Shown here: positions 34,291 through 45,063 of the stretch, piece by piece
How the letters are laid out: every line of letters begins with the position of its first letter
Numbering within the stretch: position 1 is the first letter of the stretch
Assembly (NCBI RefSeq): GCF_047948215.1
Contig: NC_134463.1
Location: 96,934,657 to 96,998,656 of the forward strand
DNA from: Lycorma delicatula
Taxonomy: Eukaryota; Arthropoda; Insecta; Hemiptera; Fulgoridae
Direction of reading: 5' to 3'
Length of the DNA: 64,000 nucleotides
Notes under the pieces: model-generated
What the model was told of the DNA's origin: nothing
Databases searched by the model: none
The model's input: only the letters and a program-made list of their open reading frames with translations
Made by a program: the position numbers and the translations under genes

Positions 34291-35856
34291 GAAGGTTGGC
34301 CATACATCGGGATAAAATTGACTGCGGCTCCTGTACTACACTGTTTGAGACGTATCTCGTTGAGTTAGCCAACACTAACAAGATCGCAATTTGTTTCAAT
34401 AAATACTAAGAGATACTGCCGCTTATTGTTCTTCAAAATGACAATTAAGGACAGTTTTTCATTTTTTGTTTTAATTGTGTGGTAATTTAAAATCAGATAA
34501 TTACGTAATTCTGAAAAAAAATATTTCTTGACACTTAACGGAAATTTATTCTTTGGTACCTTATATGGTTTTTTAAAATTACTATCATGATTCAATTATT
34601 TTTTTAAATATTTTGAAATTTAAACTGTTGATTAATTATTCTTGTCACTCTATTAAAGCTTATCAGTTTATTAATATTTGGACATTAAGTGATTGCCGTA
34701 TGATCCATTTAAAATATTTGAGAACATGAATAATGTTAATAGTAATAATCAGTTTTATAATTTATAAATACCAATCTTTTTTATTTTTCTATAATTTTAA
34801 TATTTTGAAAAATAAATAGTTTCTGTTCAACGTGTTTAAATTTAATAAATTTTTATTAAAAAATACAACTTTAATTTTTTTACATATTTTTTTTTATAGG
34901 ATAAAAATTTAAGCCTTTTTTAAAGCATATTTTAATGAAATTTTTTTAGTTTTATTTAGATTTTCCTTCAGTAAATTATGAGGAAATGATGATTTTTAAT
35001 ATTCTTTAAAATTCTGATGAGGTGTTGAAGTTTGTTTAAAAGGGAATTAGATGTTTGAAAAATGATAAAAGAAAAGAGCGAAATAGAAAATAAAAGAAAA
35101 AAAGAAAGGGCGTGGGAAGAATGAATGAAATGTAAAGAGTGTAAGAGAGGAAAAATTCTTCTACTGGGCGGAAGATAACTGTTTACCATGCAATATGGAC
35201 AGTGCGGCTTTCCTATGAATAATTTAAAAATAAGTCTTCGCATCCTTTGTGAGCTGAGATGAGCTTCACCTCGCTTGAATGCAGTGAAATTCCCTGACCA
35301 TAAAAACAAAATGAAAAAAATGCAGGAAAAGCGATGTACATCACATCTCCATTCTTTGTATTCTAACTTTCCTAAATGACTGACATATTCTGAAAATTAT
35401 TTTTTTTTTTTTAAAGTAAATGTTTCAAGTTTTTTTTATTCTTATTTTAATTCTTTTTGTTTTGAAGGCACATTCTTTTATTAATTTTAAAAACAATTCT
35501 CCTTAAAATAGCATCCTACAGTGTTAAATTTGCGTTTTAAATTATTCCTTTTTTTAAACATTATTCTTCAGTATATACATCATTATATTTTGTTTTTAAT
35601 AAGACATCTATTCAGCTAGGTTATTAAAGAAAAAAGATAAAAAATTAAATTATCAATAGCGTAAGATAAGCAAGTTTAATGATATACAAACAATATTGCC
35701 AGTGTTACAATTACAGTCATGTAAATCATTATCTTATATACAGTATGCTATAAAACTCGACTCTAATATTACTATAAACTTTCAACCGTAGAAAATTGTT
35801 TACAGAAGTTTCATTTAGAACCATTTCAGGTAATTTATATGATTCAACCTGTAAGA

Positions 35857-35860
<4 letters not shown>
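34291..35860. other. AT-rich gene-free stretch
   Basis: Open frames at 34365-34595 and 34968-35309 (minus) have no recognisable domain. No repeat ends found. Confidence 0.5.

Positions 35861-35920
<60 letters not shown>
35861..35920. repeat. (TA)n microsatellite, 60 bp
   Basis: Uninterrupted AT dinucleotides. The frame encoding tyrosine-isoleucine repeats across it is an artefact. Confidence 0.95.
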
Positions 35921-35922
<2 letters not shown>

Positions 35923-37272
35923 AGCCTGTGAAGGAATTTTTTTTTTTTTTAAAAGGAGGTCCCGAGGCACCGACATGAATTTAAATCGGGTGTTTAGATT
36001 TTCAGAATTTCTGATACTTCTTTATCTGTTTGTTTCGAGTTGTGTCAAACAAAATTGTTAAATGGTACCCAACTGTTTTTACTGTACATTTTGATCGTTT
36101 TCACGATTGTACTGTAAATATTGCAAAATTATGTTATTAACATTTAAAAAACTACGGCGTATTTGAAATAAAAAATCGAGCCGGGACAAATCCGCAAAGT
36201 TATGCAATCTTTTGTTGCAATTTTTTTTATAAGACATAAAACGAATTTTATTATTTTATTATTTTATTATTTTTTTTATTCTGTAATAAAACAGAATAAA
36301 TACCAGAGGAATACATATCCTCCGGTAATCATGCGATAACATTCTTCCTCATGTCAGTTGAATTAGCTAATATGTATATTTAATGATTTAACTATATCTT
36401 ACCGATTATGAATCCATTATGTCATAGATAATTCAAAAATATATTATTATTATTTTTTTATTATTTATTTTATTACTTTTATTTTTATAATTTATTTTTT
36501 TATTTTTTATTTTTGAAATAATATGTAAAACCTTTTTAAATATTGCACCAAGAATATTAGCGAATGCTTTACTGACAGTTCGATCGAAAACAAGTATGGT
36601 TACAAAATCTTAAAAATGAAGTTATTCCTCTTTCGTAAAAGTGGTAATATAAATTTCCATTTTATTTTATAGTAGGTTGGATCGATTTTTTTCGATTTTA
36701 TATTTTTTAAAGAAGCGCATCCTTCCGAAAAATCCTTCTTTACAAACAGAAATTGAAAATGGCGTTAAGATAAAAAACATAGATATGCGATGAAATTTAT
36801 TTTTAATTTTTCACCAATTTTTATTTATTTACGATAAATATAAATACATTTATCACTGTAACTGAAGAGCATAATGACGATTCTGAATAGATTGAGGTAC
36901 GAGGTAATAACTCATCGATAACAACGTTTCTTAGTGCGGTAAAGGCGTGAAATAGGAAAACTGCGATTGGATTGGAGAATGATGGGCGGGGTCTAAGAAA
37001 GTTAAATTTTTTAAATGAATCGATATAAAGTAGGATAATTCAGGATTAAAAGAAAATAATGTGAGAACTGATTATACAGCTTGAAATAAGGCAAAACGTT
37101 CATATCAACATATGTACGAAAACGCTTCGTTAACGATTTCCGGCCAGCGAAAAATTTCACCCGATTATCAGTTTCCCGCAAAAATGATATCATACTGATA
37201 TTTTTAAGCCGTTATATTAGGGGTAATTTTGATGGTTTCTTAATTTTTTTAACCTGAGAATTCAAATAAAAC
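35921..37272. other. AT-rich gene-free stretch
   Basis: Includes TTATT-type low-complexity runs at 36247-36285 and 36438-36520. No gene found. Confidence 0.5.
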
Positions 37273-37287
37273 AGGTCCCAGAAATGT
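37273..37287. repeat. 15-bp target-site duplication, left
   Basis: AGGTCCCAGAAATGT, matching 37471-37485 except one base. Confidence 0.8.
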
Positions 37288-37470
37288 GGATTTAAATACT
37301 AGATCGTGGATACGGTGTTCTTTGGTGGTTAGATTTCAATTAACCACACATCTCAGGAGTGGTCGAACTGAGACTGTACAAGAATACACTTCATTTACAC
37401 TTATACATATCATCCTCTGAAGTAATACCTGAACGGTAATTCCCGAAGAGTAAACAGGAAAAACGAAGAA
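37288..37470 (+). mobile_element. SINE-A, 5'-truncated, with target-site duplication
   Basis: Starts within the body (GGATTTAAATACTAGATCGT) and continues GTTCTTTGGTGGTTAGATTT, CACACATCTCAGGAGTGG, ATCATCCTCTGAAGTAATAC and AAACAGGAAAAACGAAGAA. The tRNA-like head is absent. The 15-bp near-identical flanking repeats show that it inserted in this truncated form. Confidence 0.88.
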
Positions 37471-37485
37471 AGGTCCCAAAAATGT
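37471..37485. repeat. 15-bp target-site duplication, right
   Basis: AGGTCCCAAAAATGT, one mismatch to the left copy. Confidence 0.8.
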
Positions 37486-37689
37486 ATCTTTCGAAGATTT
37501 CATAACATTCAACGAAAAAGAAAATTCGATGACGATAAACACGTTTTTTTATATTTGAAATACAATAATTTTGTTAAATTGACTTCTAAATGCTTAAATT
37601 TTATTATCAAAACTTAGAGAAAATTTAATTTAAAAAAATTCATGTAATAAAGACTATTAAAAACAAAATCATAAATCAACTTTTATTAT

Positions 37690-38001
37690 TAAAAACAAAA
37701 CAGAAAAAACTTAACAGAGCGCTGGGAAGTGTACCATTCTTACGAAGATTATTTAAATTTCTACAAAATACTTTTCGATTTGGAACTATTCGTCCAGGAT
37801 ACTTATGTCGGTATTCTTCCACCACAGCTGGAGCACTTCAATCACACAAGCCGAGCACAAAAATCATATCAGCATTTTCTCCATGAAAAAATTTTCAAAA
37901 CAGCGTTCAAAACGGAACTTCACTCTCTTAAATTCAAATTTAATTGGAAAAATGTAGGTACAGTTTATATTACAATAAACACAAAAGCAAACATAGCTTG
38001 A
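37690..38001 (+). CDS. Unidentified coding frame, possible internal exon
   Basis: Not recognised. The frame is open from about 37690 to the stop at 38001, without an ATG near its start. The central part has a composition unlike the flanking AT-rich DNA and normal-looking protein text: ERWEVYHSYEDYLNFYK, ILFDLELFVQDTYVGILPP, QLEHFNHTSRAQKSYQHFL. It includes aromatic and charged residues and one glycosylation-type NHT. Possible splice borders are AACAG at 37713 (weak, little polypyrimidine) and AAAATGTAGGT at about 37951; after that border the text becomes low-complexity (NVGTVYITINTKANIA). If real, it is an internal exon of about 240 bp of a gene lying outside or across this window. Alternatives are an unknown transposon ORF or a chance frame. 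Confidence 0.35.
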
Positions 38002-38400
38002 GTATCATAAATAAATAAACACAATCAAAATTATATCCAAATAAAAAATAAATAAACCGCCTAAACGTAACCATAATTTTATGACAACAGTGAATAGTAT
38101 TCAAATTAACTTAGAAGAATACAGATAGTGTTGCTAACTAGTTTTTAGAGGACTAAATTCTTGCACTAAAAACGACTGTTTTTCAGTTTTACAAATTCAT
38201 AACAATTTTTGTTTTGTTTTTAATAATAAAAGATGATTTTTTTTGTTTTACATAGACTTTGTTACGTCAACCTTTATAGAATTAAATTACGACAAGGTTT
38301 GAAAACATAATTTAAGCATTTATTACTCATTTAGAAAAGTTAGTTTACTTCAACCACAAAAAATACGTTTCATCACCGAATCTTTCTGTTTTATTTTAGA
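38002..38400. other. AT-rich spacer
   Basis: No feature before the Helitron boundary A at 38400. Confidence 0.5.
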
Positions 38401-39002
38401 CTAGCATCCCCGTTGCGGCTTCGCCCGCGCTATATGGTTACTTGGGTATCCCGTCGCGGTCAGGGGATATTTAGCCGGTCATGGCTCGTTTCGCTCTCCC
38501 TTCCCTACCCTTATAGCCAGAGGGCTCTGCCCCTTGGACTCCGCTGTGTTTATTAAATTCGTGCTTGTAGAATCATAATAATAAATAAAAATTGAAGTCT
38601 GTTCGATTTATAATATATCAGTGTATTGTAATTCCTTTAGAGCAACAGTTCGGTCAGTACAGGACCAGAAACTTTGAGTGATCCAAGAATGTTGGTTTCA
38701 AAACAGTCGGCCTCCATCTTAAAAATATTAGTTATAACTGCTTACCTGTAGTTCGTACGGATAAAAATATTTTTTCCCGGTCCTTAGCGTTACTCAACAA
38801 ACACCACTTAGAGGTGACGATACTTCGTTTTCCATTTTTTTTTTAAGTTTTTAATCACTTTTCTTTTATGGTTTTTAGTCACGTAATCGGAGGGGGGTGT
38901 AGGCAGTCGCGTCGCACATACAGTAACAGTGGTTGTGTTGGTTGAGCCGCCGCGCCGTAAACTGTCGCATCCCTTAAAAAATCGAAATTCAAAAATATAA
39001 AT

Positions 39003-39195
39003 AATAGCCGTGGCCCGTGACTTCGTCCGCGTGGGATTTATTAAATCGTTACAAATAGTACTACATTGTGAAAATTGATTCGCAAAAATTAACGACTATA
39101 TGATACATAGCTGAACCCGCGACTTCGTCCGCGTCGGAATCACTTAATTTATTGAATATAGCTGCTCGGCCCAGCTTCGCGCGGTTGGTGTACCC
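39003..39195 (-). repeat. Three internal Helitron 3'-end-like modules
   Basis: Minus strand: GCGGACGAAGTCACGGGCC ending CTAT near 39003; GCGGACGAAGTCGCGGGTT ending CTAT near 39102; CGCGCGAAGCTGGGCCGAGC ending CTAT near 39157. All match the true 3' end (hairpin, GC linker, CTAG), but with CTAT in place of CTAG. Confidence 0.65.
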
Positions 39196-39738
39196 ATTTA
39201 AAAAAATATATTTGTTGCAGTCGTTCAGAGTTATGCGCGTACCTACAGTACAAATATTATTGTTATATTTGTAATTTTTTTGTGCTTACCTATGGCTACT
39301 ATTATATACTTACACCTATTTTCGTTCTCTCAGTATATTTTGTATTTTTTTTTTTTTGTTTTATGTATTATTTCTTTTTTTTAAAATTATTTACATAATA
39401 CATACACCCTTCCTTTTTGCACTGGAGGTTACTAAAAAAGAGTATATTAGAAGGTTTGTATAATAAATTTGATGATTATTTTATTATTTGTATCCATTAA
39501 TTTTTTTGTTGTTTTACGTATTTTTATGTTTTTTTGTTGATTTATTTTTATTGTCACAGTTTTTATTTAGATACATATACATATATACACCACATATACA
39601 CCCTTATTTTGCATAGGAGGTTACTAAAAAGAGATACCTAAATAAAAGCTAGGATATTAAAATCTTTTTTGTTACTATTTCAATTAGGTATTTTTTTAAT
39701 ATTGATTAATTAACATTTTTTAATATTGATTAAATTCA

Positions 39739-39840
39739 TTAATTTTCAGTTTCTGATGGAGATTCTCTATCACGACGTATTTTTATTGCCCTAGCCTGTA
39801 AACTATTTCTAGAAAGTTGAGATCTTAATCTTTTGGGCAT
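39739..39840 (-). CDS. Helitron-encoded leader peptide, 33 aa (truncated)
   Basis: ATG at 39840 gives MPKRLRSQLSRNSLQARAI, then a basic segment with RRDRESPSETEN and a stop. It resembles the basic start of Helitron Rep proteins, and its N-terminal PKR is shared with copy 1 (2212-2370). All downstream domains are missing. Whether the peptide is made is unknown. Confidence 0.45.
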   Translation of the reverse strand: MPKRLRSQLSRNSLQARAIKIRRDRESPSETEN

Positions 39841-40389
39841 TTTGAAATGATAAAAAAAACTAAATACTACATCAACTAATACTAAATTATTTGCTTACAT
39901 GTTCAACAGGAATTAGCCTGTATATGAAGTGGTGATTAAAAAATTATAAAAAATTCAAAATATTTTCAAGGAAAAATATTCGATATCGCACACAACCGCT
40001 GCGTAGGAAGCCGACCGCGCGAATGAGCCCGGCACTTTATTTTGTGACATTGATTCCCCTCCCGCACCGCAGTGACTCTTAAGTCACATGCTGCTGCCTA
40101 GCTAGTCGAGCGGTGTGTGGGCGGGGTGATGGAGCACTGGTAGGCGGAGTAGGGGATGCGATCGTCAAGAGAGACACGATGACGACGGACAGTTGCTAGT
40201 TACTGAATTACAAAGATAGAAAAATTAAAATATGTTGCTTAAATAACGCGGTAAAAAGTAGCCTATGTTCATCAGGGATAATGTCGGCTTCTAATGGAAA
40301 AAGAATTTTGCAAATCGGTCCAGTAGTTTCGGAGCCTATTCAATACAAACAAACAAACGAATCTTTCCTCTTTATAATATTAGTATAGA

Positions 40390-41216
40390 TATCATGGAAG
40401 TTATGGGACTTGTTTTATTCGATATTTCAAATCAAGAAACATAAGAAACCATCAAGTCTACCTTTATATAATGCTTTAAAAATTTCAGTACGACCTAATT
40501 TCACTGGGGGAAATGAAACTCCGGTTGAAATTTTTCGCTAGCCACAACTCGATAACATGATTATATGACATGTTTATATGATCATGTGTATATGAAATGG
40601 AATATTTATAAGAAATTTTTCCTTATTTCAAGCTCTAGAATCGGTTTCCAAATTATATCCCTTTTCTCATGAATCACTCGCATAATACGTTTTAGAACAA
40701 CGAATGATTTACGAAACGAAAACTTAGCGATTGTACAGCTTGTTTCTTATTGACTATATAGCTTTTTTCTTTTTAAATTTTCTTTATTTTGATTTAGAGG
40801 TTATAATTCAATATATTACTAGTAAGAGTCTGATAAATTTTAGTGATTTTTTTTGCAGTGCAGTGAGCGTTTGTCCACAAATGTCATTTTTAACCGACAC
40901 AGTATTTACTGTGACCTTTTTGTTACTTTATTTCTAGAACAGCCTTACTCATTCGTCATGTGTAAGGATTAGCACCTGTTGAAACGTTCTCCTTCAAACT
41001 TTTTTATATTTGATAACTCCCTCCATTTTTTAAAGTGTGATTTGTTCTACACTGCGAAACAATAATTTTTATTTCTGTTTATTATTTTATATAACATTTT
41101 ACGTTAAATTTATATATATATATACCTTTATTTCTTGTAAAGATAAAAGGTATGGTATTTTAAACTTAAATTTACAGTAACTGAAAACTATCTTTCTCCC
41201 TAAGGTAAATAAACCC
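40390..41216. other. AT-rich spacer
   Basis: The 68-codon frame at 40731-40937 is hydrophobic, starts at a non-ATG codon and has no recognisable domain. Confidence 0.5.
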
Positions 41217-41589
41217 TTGTAGAGATGGGAAACCATTTTACAGACGCCGAAGCAGAGTCGGGGTCGCTAACAGGTCCCGCTAGGTTTTAGGAAGAGCGTA
41301 TGTATACCTGCGCACTACCGACTAAACCTACATTCCTGGCTATCCATCCTCCATGGCATAGCTAATAACGCATTCCATCAGGAAGGGGGAGATAGCCCAC
41401 ACACACACAGTCATACTACAAGTACAGATCATAAGTTTAAAATAGAATACAAATTCTTAAATGAGATCATTAAATAAGAATTTGTATTGTATTTTCAACT
41501 TGTGATTTGTACTTGTAGTAAGATGTGACGTATGACTGTGTGTGTGGGCGATCTTCGGCGTCTGTAAAATGGATTCTCCACCTCCACAA
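41217..41589. repeat. Large foldback with a one-sided insertion
   Basis: Outer arms: 41217-41252 (through CCATTTTACAGACGCCGAAG at 41233-41252) pairs with 41553-41589 (CTTCGGCGTCTGTAAAATGG at 41553-41572, then CTCCACCTCCAC). Inner arms: 41395-41460 (GCCCACACACACACAGTCAT, ACTACAAGTACAGATC) pairs with 41475-41548 (GATTTGTACTTGTAGTA, ATGACTGTGTGTGTGGGC). The left arm carries about 140 extra bases (41253-41394) not present on the right. The hairpin loop is about 15 nt. Confidence 0.8.
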
Positions 41590-42817
41590 AAAAACAAAAA
41601 GGTAATAGTGCCATTTCAAAAACTTTCCGCTCTACTTAACGCATCACCAAAGAAAATAAGGGGAACCCTCTTACTCTTAGACAAACTAAAATAATAATAA
41701 TTTAGAACAGGAAAATCTACACGTAGGTGCGCATGTTGACTGTAAAACATCCATTAGTAATAGGAATTATTGTTAGTAAAATAAACTCTAAAAATTATTA
41801 ATGAAATCTACTTAAAAAAAAAAAAAATTAATAAATATAATTCTCTTTTAAATTTCGACATTGAATACAGCGCCAAATCAGCCAGTAATTTAAAAAACTT
41901 TAATTTAGCATTTAAAAAATTCGAGATTTTTATCAAAAGAATTGAAACAAGATTATTTTCTTAAAAATAAATTTGGATTTTGTTTCGTATTCAAAAGTTT
42001 GTTATTTCTATTTTTAAAATTATTAATTTTATTTTAAATTAAAATTTGGTTAAACTTACAACAAAAAAATGCTGAATGTATAAAAATTAGAATGTACATA
42101 ACTTTTGAATGAAAAAAGGAATGTAAAAATCGGGAAACATATGTAAATAAAAATAATAAAAAGAAATGCTGACAGATAATGTTAAGAAAAATTTTCGGCA
42201 GCTAACGTTTTATGAAATATCAAGGTATGTATTTATTATATTTTTTGAGGTCAAGCTTTCATTGTGTTTTTTTTAATTTTAGTTTAAAAAAATACTTTGA
42301 ATATATTAGTATCTGAAATACTCTAAAAATATTTTGGACTACGTACATCACTACGCTGTAACGCTTCAATTCGAAGAAATTAAAAAAAAAAAAAAAAATA
42401 TTTTATTAAATAGTTAAGTTGCTATGTAATTTTTTGTTTCTTTCTCACTGATGTAGGTGAAACATATAAACGAGTCTACGAGAGAGGGATCATCGAAAAA
42501 AATCATCGAAATTTGAGTCACAGTAAGGACATACATAAAAAAATATAAATAGGGTTAAATTGACACTTTCCTCTTTAACATAAGTAAAAAATAAAGTATT
42601 TACATGAAATTAAATAAAAATTTAATATCGTTCCCTACTAAACGGCATTTGTATGTGTATCTGCGTGTGCGTTTCCCTAAGCTTAGCACCGGAATGTACA
42701 GATTACTAGCGGAAAATACCGATTCGTTAGTACCTGTCTCGATGTGGTCAGGTTATATTATTATAACCTGACTACCATACTACATATACTTGTTATATTA
42801 TTATATATCAATATACC

Positions 42818-42821
<4 letters not shown>
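41590..42821. other. AT-rich gene-free stretch
   Basis: Nothing supported beyond A-runs (41817-41827, 42384-42400). Confidence 0.5.

Positions 42822-42867
<46 letters not shown>
42822..42867. repeat. (TA)n microsatellite
   Basis: About 23 TA units, adjoining the block at 42868. Confidence 0.95.
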
Positions 42868-42870
<3 letters not shown>

Positions 42871-43310
42871 CGTTTTAGGAAAATATAGTACTTTTTAACC
42901 GGATCCAAATTTTCGGACGAAAATCGTAAATATCTCGAAAACGGTCGGTCCTAGCGCTCTGAAAAACATTTTTCGATCCTCCTTTACGATACCCCATCCA
43001 CCCAATATCCCAGTAGTACCCGACGGATGATAATATTTTCAAGTACCCCGGGGGTGCCGTTCGGAATTTGAGGAGAGGGTGCCACCGTAATATCTCTGCA
43101 ACCGCTCGTCCGATTTTCACGATTCAAACGGCGTATGTATCAGAGCAGGTCGAGGCATCGAGTACACGCTTGATCGACCGGATCTTGGTTATCCGGAAAT
43201 TAAATCGTTTAGCGCTATTTTTGATTGCAATCACCCACAGTAAAACGTACCGATCCGATCTTTCGGTAAATACGCTCAAACCTGTGTCCTAGCGCAGCTG
43301 TAAAGTATAA
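42868..43310. other. GC-richer block of unknown class
   Basis: Sequence such as AATATCTCGAAAACGGTCGG, AGTACCCCGGGGGTGCCGTT and AATATCTCTGCAACCGCTCG stands out from the AT-rich surroundings and contains paired statements of an ATATCTC.GMAAC-CG motif at 42930 and 43090. Overlapping open frames on both strands (42875-43120, 43068-43292) show no known domain. It may be part of a mobile element. Confidence 0.4.
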
Positions 43311-43475
43311 ACTTATAAAGATTAAAAAGTAGAAAATAAGAAATATACAAAAAAACCTTTTAAAAACCACTCTTATATTAATTGTGCTAAAAAGTAAAAA
43401 AATAAAAAGTATGAAAAAAAAATTTTAAACACCACTCTTAAATTATACACACTAAAATGTAAAAAATAATTTTGG

Positions 43476-43697
43476 GACAGTATCTCAGAATGGATTTGAC
43501 AACAAGGTTTGATGGTAATATGTAAGATTATGTGAGTAGCTTCAAATTAAACATTTTATGTTTTTGACAATCTTTTATTGTGCGTGATGTATGGCCGAAA
43601 GAGTGGGATGCAAACACGCATAAGAAAAAAATTGGTTTCATATAATCTTACATATCATCATCAAAGCTTGTTGTCAAATCCATTCTGAGATACCGTC
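43476..43697. mobile_element. MITE-like foldback element, 222 bp
   Basis: Inverted arms of about 60 bp: left from GACAGTATCTCAGAATGGAT at 43476, right (reverse complement) from GACGGTATCTCAGAATGGAT at 43697, both continuing TTGACAACAAG and ATATGTAAGATTAT. About six mismatches separate them. The centre is about 100 bp without coding potential. No clear target duplication was identified, so the superfamily is unknown. Confidence 0.72.
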
Positions 43698-43784
43698 TTA
43701 AATTATTATTTTACCGTTTAGTGCGTTTAACTTAATTTTTTATTTATTTGTGTGATTGTTTTTCTTCATAAAATAATTAATTAT

Positions 43785-44300
43785 TTTTCTTAGGCACATT
43801 GTTAACGATTAAAAAATAAAAATATTTGCAAAACTTTTTTTGCATCCACCCGAAAAAATACTGTTCTAGTCGTTTGCTATGTTATGATGTAACTGGTGAG
43901 GGGTAGAATTAAATAAATCAATAATATTTAAAATTTAAAAAGGTAAATAGGTCTGGCTACCAAATTACCTAACTAATAATTTTATGCGTTAAGCCTCGGG
44001 GCTACACCGGACTGCCGACCGTGTAAGCGAAATTTTTTCTACGTCAGTTGTGAACTTACATTAGTTTAGTTAGTGCCGACTGTCGCCGCTAGTACCGCCA
44101 CAACCGCGCGAATTAAAAATGGTATGTGCGCGCGCTTTAGATAGAATCATTGAATTAAATAAACACAAACATTATATATAAATAAAATAATAAATATTTT
44201 AAATTTAATTGTGTGTGTACGTGTGCGTAAGCTGTGCTTTAATAAGAAGTCACAGTTATAGGACTTTCTCGGAACGGGAAAGTCAGCTTTTTTTATTTCG
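43785..44300 (+). repeat. Family C repeat, 3' portion
   Basis: TTAGGCACATTGTTAACGAT, AGTCGTTTGCTATGTTATGA, GCGTTAAGCCTCGGGGCTAC, GCGCGCGCTTTAGATAGAAT and GTAAGCTGTGCTTTAATAAG correspond in order to 57197-57700. It lacks the clear tRNA-like B-box part of the 57-kb copy. It ends with a hairpin, GACTTTC...GAAAGTC, at 44262-44284. Confidence 0.75.
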
Positions 44301-45063
44301 ATAAATCCTATTTAAAAAGTCACTAAAAACGTTTTATAAAGACAGATAAGAAAGTTTGTTAAAAATGTAAATATTTCCATTTATTTGGTTTAAAATTTTA
44401 CGAATTGATTATATTTTTTAAATTTATTTTTGTGAAAAGTATCTTGATTGAGGGTAAACAATCACTGACTATTCGCGGGGGTTGCGGTCTCAAAAAATTC
44501 TGAAAATTTGATATTCCCGAATAACATGAATACTTCTATACAGGAAAACTGAATTTTATAGGGAAATATAAAACAGAATGTATAGGAAAATGCAGTTTTC
44601 AAAGTATAAAATCGCTTGTACTATTAATAATTTATTTACTATAGTTTTCAGTTACACAATATTAAATATGATACGTATTATTGTTTCCATTCGTGAAAAA
44701 CAGTTATTACCATGAATAACAAAGTCCCATTCCAAGCTTACTAGAAAAATTTAGGAATGTACTGGTTTTCGATTAATATTTTTACTGAGCCGTATCTAAG
44801 GTCACGCGATGCCCGCGCAAATGTAGATGATATTCAGCTGTGCAAATGGCACCTTCACATTTTTCGTCGTACTAATTAACTTTCAGCTGAAATATCTCTG
44901 GTGACTATTGGTGTTACACATTCGTTAAAACCACAAGAAAAATTAGGGAATTTAATGTAAAGAAAAAAAAAGTACATTTTTCTGTTGTAAAACAATGCAG
45001 TATATATTCTGCTTTTATTCAATAGGAAAAGTATATTGATCTAGGGTTGGTAAGTGCGATATT
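44301..45063. other. AT-rich spacer
   Basis: No supported feature. Confidence 0.5.

Larger units (their letters stand above)
38401..40389 (-). mobile_element. Non-autonomous Helitron (copy 2), 1,989 bp, both ends
   Basis: On the minus strand the element starts TCTATACTAATATTATAAAG at 40389 and ends GCGGGCGAAGCCGCAACGGG, then GATGCTAG at 38401. The host bases are A before TC (T at 40390 on the plus strand) and T after CTAG (A at 38400), which is the Helitron A/T insertion site. The 5' region contains GATTCGTTTGTTTGTTTGTA and CTACTGGACCGATTTGC, similar to copy 1. There is no Rep/helicase. A short N-terminal ORF remains at 39739-39840. Three more hairpin-plus-CTAT blocks resembling the 3' end lie inside (39005, 39113 and 39159 regions). 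Confidence 0.8.

Noticed and set aside
35796..35978. Open frame rich in tyrosine-isoleucine
   Set aside because: Created by the (TA)n microsatellite.
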